Below the pieces are notes generated by a model. The model searched no databases. It saw only the letters and a list, made by a program, of their open reading frames with translations, and was not told the DNA's origin. Position numbers and translations under genes: made by a program. Of a stretch of 64,000 nucleotides of DNA, positions 63,397 through 64,000 are shown piece after piece. Each line of letters opens with the position of its first letter. Positions within the stretch are counted from its first letter, which is position 1. The DNA comes from Chitinophaga caseinilytica (GTDB lineage: Bacteria > Bacteroidota > Bacteroidia > Chitinophagales > Chitinophagaceae): NCBI RefSeq assembly GCF_038396765.1, contig NZ_CP150096.1:2587001-2651000 (forward strand), in the 5' to 3' direction.

Positions 63397-63404
63397 CAAA
63401 AATA
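63397..63404 (-). promoter_or_regulatory. -7 promoter box of the CtpA-like gene
   Basis: Reverse-strand TATTTTTG matches TAnnTTTG. Confidence 0.45.
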
Positions 63405-63460
63405 ACATATTCACAAGCAAAACATCTACATCTCAATCTTAATTTCATAAACGATCGGAT

Positions 63461-64000
63461 ATGCCTTCGAAAGTTAAGCTGGTGGCGGATAGTGGGTCCA
63501 CCAAAACGGAATGGTGCCTGACGGACGGCAAGAAGCGGCAGACCTGGATGACGCAGGGCCTCAGCCCGTATTTTCTTACCAGCGTACAGATAGAAGAGGC
63601 CATCCGGGCGGAGTTGCTGCCGCAGATGGACGATGTTTTGCCCGACCAGGTCTATTTCTACGGGACCGGCTGCAAGGCGGAAAACAACGTGAAACTGGTC
63701 CATAAAGCCCTCCATACCGTGTGGCCAAAGGCCAAAGTGGAGGTTACGCACGACCTGATGGGGGCCGCCCGCGCCCTGTGCGGCCACGAGCCCGGCATCG
63801 TGAGCATCCTCGGCACCGGCTCCAATTCCTGCTATTATAATGGTAAAGAGATAGAAAAGAACAACCCGGGCCTGGGGTTCATCCTGGGCGACGAAGGCTC
63901 CGGCGCCTATCTCGGGAAGAAAGTGCTCCAATATTACCTGTACGATACCTTCGACGGGGACCTGCGCTACCGGTTCGACCAGAAGTTCGGCATCCAGCGC
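63461..64000 (+). CDS. N-acetylglucosamine kinase-like BadF/BadG/BcrA/BcrD-family ATPase, N-terminal part
   Basis: ATG at 63461 opens a frame that runs off the right edge (180 codons seen). The phosphate 1 loop LVADSGSTKTEW, GTGCKAE, and the second loop ILGTGSNSCYYNGK match the GlcNAc-kinase-like branch of this family. GlcNAc-6-phosphate from such an enzyme would feed NagA and NagB. A GlcNAc kinase fits the hexosaminidase, glycosylasparaginase and NagB genes in this window. The specificity is inferred. Confidence 0.88.
   Translation, partial: MPSKVKLVADSGSTKTEWCLTDGKKRQTWMTQGLSPYFLTSVQIEEAIRAELLPQMDDVLPDQVYFYGTGCKAENNVKLVHKALHTVWPKAKVEVTHDLMGAARALCGHEPGIVSILGTGSNSCYYNGKEIEKNNPGLGFILGDEGSGAYLGKKVLQYYLYDTFDGDLRYRFDQKFGIQR

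Overview
The window looks like chromosomal DNA of a Bacteroidota bacterium of the Chitinophaga type. Four things point there: SusC/SusD nutrient-import genes, type IX secretion parts (a PorV-like barrel and a C-terminal sorting domain), an arginine pathway built on an acylornithine carbamoyltransferase, and repeated TAnnTTTG promoter boxes with no clear Shine-Dalgarno sites. No integrase, transposase, phage gene or CRISPR array was seen.

Region 1 (1-6.8 kb) holds housekeeping genes: murB, a YpdA-like reductase, a class I glutamine amidotransferase, a GNAT enzyme, rmuC and a NagB/PIG-L fusion. Region 2 (7-25.4 kb) is glycan catabolism: a GH20 hexosaminidase, a GH92 alpha-mannosidase, a secreted endonuclease/phosphatase-fold enzyme, an alkaline-phosphatase-fold enzyme, CutC, a glycosylasparaginase, a ROK sugar kinase, two FHS sugar permeases and galactokinase. 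This set fits stepwise removal of glycoprotein N-glycans. Two similar LacI-like operators (15160-15173 and 22665-22680) suggest that distant parts share one repressor. An MFS exporter and a frameshifted Crp/Fnr regulator lie inside this region.

Region 3 (25.4-40.4 kb) has susC, susD, a roughly 1,800-residue repeat protein and porV in one minus-strand cluster, so capture, display and secretion appear to be encoded together. A Gfo/Idh/MocA oxidoreductase and a GH29 alpha-fucosidase follow. Region 4 (40.4-49.8 kb) is a nine-gene plus-strand arginine operon: GNAT, argG, argC, argD, argF', argB, argE, GNAT, argH, behind a long leader.

Region 5 (49.8-64 kb) has an AraC regulator divergent from a membrane protein, a TonB receptor under a TPP riboswitch, ssb, and a repeat-rich stretch (54.7-57.2 kb) with two identical initiator tRNA genes. 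Then come era and der, small lipoprotein genes with candidate sigma-54 promoters, two tandem 27-residue membrane microproteins, a CtpA-type protease and the start of a GlcNAc-kinase-like gene. Two genes (Crp/Fnr at 11.4 kb, the giant protein at 27.0 kb) carry single-base frameshifts that may be real or assembly errors.
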